Shown one piece after another: positions 5,870 to 7,775 of a DNA stretch of 7,775 nucleotides. The notes beneath the pieces were generated by a model. The model saw nothing but the letters and a program-made list of their open reading frames with translations. It did no database searches and was not told where the DNA came from. This DNA comes from Bacteroidota bacterium (GTDB lineage Bacteria > Bacteroidota > Rhodothermia > Rhodothermales > UBA10348). Both the position numbers and the translations under genes were made by a program. The stretch is from assembly GCA_018623785.1 (NCBI GenBank), contig JAAZVD010000066.1, positions 1 through 7,775 on the forward strand. Direction: 5' to 3'. The number at the start of each line of letters is the position of its first letter. Within the stretch, counting starts at the first letter, position 1.

Positions 5870-7069
5870 ATGTCTTCATTACCTCTGTCCATCGTTCACG
5901 CGTCATGCGCGAACAAGTCGCGCCATTTCGCCCTTACCCTGGCGTTGTCTGCCGCGCTCCTGACCGTGGCAGGGTGCGACGATCCCTCCAATGTTGGGCA
6001 AGGGCTCTTGGATGCCCAGGCAGGAGACACCCGTGTCACAACAATGACACCGGATGAAGTGGCGCTGGGGGATCGTCCTGACGCCACAGGTGGTAACGCT
6101 GCATCCGGAGCCATTCGCGCCCTGGTGGGCATGGTTGACGATCCGGTTATCGGCTCTTTCCGATCCACGGGCTTTGTCGATTTTGTACCCTCCAGCCAGT
6201 TCGAGGCGCCGTTCTTGAACGGGACCGTCTCTTGGGCGGGTCTTGATCTCAACCTGGACTATCGCTACGGGGATACAACGAGTGTCCTCCAGTTTGACCT
6301 GTACGGCGTGTCCGAAAGCTGGTTGTCTTCTGAGATCAGCGCGGAGGCAGAAGTGCCCTTGGGTAGTCTGGTAGCCTCTTACGAGATCCCTGTGACGCGA
6401 GGTGTCGTGACGCTCGCATTGCCCGATGCATGGGTCGCTGCCAACGATGCGCGTCTTCGAAGTGAAACCTTCACGGACGCCTTCCATGGGTTCAGTATCG
6501 TGCCTACTGCCGGTAATACGGTTGTAGGTTTCCGGTTTTCCGAATCAGGACTGCGCGCGTCTGCCGTGCCCGGGGACACCGTTTCCTATGCACTATCCAA
6601 AGTGGGGACGGTAACCCAACAGGACGGAGCCAGTTCGCCCTCGGATTTCATCATCCTCCAGGACGGATCGGCCAAAGGCGTTTATGTCCGTTTTCCTCTC
6701 CGGGGCGGGGAATTTGATGAATCCCTGATCCATCGGGTAACCATGGGCCTGACAGCGGCTGATCTTTCAGCGTACTACTCCGACTCTTTCGAACGTCCCC
6801 TCCCGACCGTCCTCGGCTTGGAGGCAGTGTCTGCCGATGGACTGACCCGCTTGGAGATTGCCGAGGTCAGCGTCAACGCGGACGGAGCTTTCATCATCGA
6901 CAACACTACGTTGACCAACGTATTCCAGTCGGCCAATCTCGGTAAGTCCGTGCTGGATCGCTTCGAACTTTATTTCCCTGTGGAGCAAAGCGGTGTCGGC
7001 TTCCTTGCTCTTCAAACGGATGGCAGTCCGTCTATTGAAGCCCTCATCACCGCTACCTCCATCAACTGA
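5870..7069 (+). CDS. DUF4270-type outer-membrane lipoprotein
   Basis: This 399-residue protein begins at the ATG at 5870. A basic n-region (CANKSRHF), a hydrophobic core (ALTLALSAALLTV) and the lipobox VAGC place the lipidated cysteine at residue 36. An acidic DD follows, which in Bacteroidota can favour surface export. After it come SNVGQGLLDAQ, a segment ending VGMVDDPVIGSFRSTGFVDF, and LDLNLDYRYGDTTSVLQFDLY, in the order seen in DUF4270 proteins. The rest is beta-rich with no enzyme motif I recognise. The reading frame is open 65 codons further upstream to 5675, but that stretch runs through the terminator-like hairpin and has no signal peptide at its start, so the shorter start is right. 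The family has no established role and is often encoded next to short GlgA-like genes. The stop is 8 bp before the next start, so it is probably co-transcribed with the barrel gene. Confidence 0.83.
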   Translation: MSSLPLSIVHASCANKSRHFALTLALSAALLTVAGCDDPSNVGQGLLDAQAGDTRVTTMTPDEVALGDRPDATGGNAASGAIRALVGMVDDPVIGSFRSTGFVDFVPSSQFEAPFLNGTVSWAGLDLNLDYRYGDTTSVLQFDLYGVSESWLSSEISAEAEVPLGSLVASYEIPVTRGVVTLALPDAWVAANDARLRSETFTDAFHGFSIVPTAGNTVVGFRFSESGLRASAVPGDTVSYALSKVGTVTQQDGASSPSDFIILQDGSAKGVYVRFPLRGGEFDESLIHRVTMGLTAADLSAYYSDSFERPLPTVLGLEAVSADGLTRLEIAEVSVNADGAFIIDNTTLTNVFQSANLGKSVLDRFELYFPVEQSGVGFLALQTDGSPSIEALITATSIN

Positions 7070-7077
7070 TTGCTCCG

Positions 7078-7775
7078 ATGACATCATTTTCCACTGGACG
7101 ATCGCTCCTGATTGCCGCTGCCCTGCTCATCGGGAGTACCGTTACCGATCTGGCGGCTGCCCAGAATACAAACGATGGCTCTGTTTACAGTCGTTTCGGG
7201 CTGGGCCAGCGTCAGACATGGTTGTCAGGTAGAAGTCAGGCTATGGGCGGCGGAGGACTCGCATTCTCCTCTAGCCTGTACGCTAACCCTCAGAACCCGG
7301 CCTCTCTGAGCGACCAGATATTGACCCGATTCTCTGGTGGCCTCACGTACGAATCCATCACTACCCAAGCGGATGGTTTTGATCCTGGCAGATTGGCATC
7401 CGGATCTCTGTCAGGTGTCCACTTGGCCTTTCCGCTGAAAACCAACAAGTTGGGCTTGGGCCTCTCCTTGGCACCGTACACCCGGGTTTCCTACCGAATC
7501 CAGGAAACAGGCCGGGTGGCCTCCTCAGCGGATGATCAGGATGCGGCCTCCTTCATCAAGGAATTCAACGGGAACGGAGGACTGTATCAGCTCTCGGGTG
7601 GGTTTGGGTTCAGGACGTCCTCTCGTCTCAGCATAGGCGCTCGTATTGACATGCTGTTCGGCATTCTCGAGGAGGCACGTACGACCATGTTCAACGATGC
7701 TCGCTTCGTTGATCGCACTATTCGTGAGTCGACCCGGTTACGAGGGGCGGCGGCTACCTTGGGGGCACGCTATTC
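7078..7775 (+). CDS. Outer-membrane beta-barrel protein, N-terminal part (cut by window edge)
   Basis: From the ATG at 7078 the frame is open to the window end (232 full codons). Residues 1-28 form a signal peptide (TGRSLLIAAALLIGSTV, cleavage near AAA^QN). The mature start has VYSRFGLGQ, then SGRSQAMGGGGLAFSSSLYANPQNPASL (about 50-77), a pattern typical of Bacteroidota barrel proteins of the FadL/PorV-like type with an MGG...NPAS element. Alternating strands follow: LSGVHLAFPL, KLGLGLSLAPYTRVSYRI, YQLSGGFGFRTSSRLSIGARIDMLFG. The protein probably sits in the outer membrane as a porin, transporter or assembly partner. The substrate is not inferable. It lies 8 bp after the DUF4270 stop with no promoter or terminator between, so an operon is likely. 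There is no clear ribosome site. Confidence 0.75.
   Translation, partial: MTSFSTGRSLLIAAALLIGSTVTDLAAAQNTNDGSVYSRFGLGQRQTWLSGRSQAMGGGGLAFSSSLYANPQNPASLSDQILTRFSGGLTYESITTQADGFDPGRLASGSLSGVHLAFPLKTNKLGLGLSLAPYTRVSYRIQETGRVASSADDQDAASFIKEFNGNGGLYQLSGGFGFRTSSRLSIGARIDMLFGILEEARTTMFNDARFVDRTIRESTRLRGAAATLGARY

Noticed and set aside
5903..6487. 194-codon open frame antisense to the lipoprotein gene
   Set aside because: It has no signal, domain or ribosome site, and the plus strand carries a coherent lipoprotein across the same stretch.

Overview
The window looks like a chromosomal segment of a moderately GC-rich member of the Bacteroidota/Rhodothermota group, perhaps Rhodothermales-like. This placement is an inference from gene content. 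It rests on a DUF4175 coiled-coil membrane protein, a short stand-alone glycogen-synthase-like protein followed by a DUF4270-type lipoprotein, a Bacteroidota-style outer-membrane barrel, and mostly poor Shine-Dalgarno sites. I see no rRNA, tRNA, CRISPR array, phage gene or intact transposase.

Layout: (1) positions 1-376, minus strand, carry the 5' end of a TonB-dependent receptor (signal peptide, TonB box, start of plug), cut by the window edge. (2) A divergent intergenic region of about 190 bp follows. (3) 563-4000, plus strand, is a 1145-residue DUF4175-family protein with three N-terminal membrane helices, a beta-rich extracytoplasmic part and a very long Q/E/M-rich coiled coil. (4) 4061-4465, minus strand, convergent, is a DCC-family (DUF393) small redox protein. 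(5) 4466-4893 has no convincing gene but is rich in structure: a promoter-like sequence framed by an inverted repeat, three tandem 19-bp repeats, and a long imperfect hairpin. (6) 4894-5667, plus strand, is a GlgA-like N-terminal domain protein without the second GT-B domain and with altered signature motifs. (7) A hairpin and an intrinsic-terminator-like stem-loop follow. (8) 5870-7069, plus strand, is a DUF4270-type lipoprotein. (9) 7078 to the window end, plus strand, is the start of an outer-membrane beta-barrel protein, 8 bp after the lipoprotein stop.

How the genes may work together: the lipoprotein and barrel protein are almost certainly co-transcribed and both belong at the outer membrane. 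The truncated glycogen-synthase-like protein lies just upstream, as I recall it does across many Bacteroidota, but a terminator-like hairpin separates it from the lipoprotein here. This module, of unknown function, is the most interesting biology in the window. The TonB receptor, DUF4175 protein and DCC protein show no obvious functional link to it.
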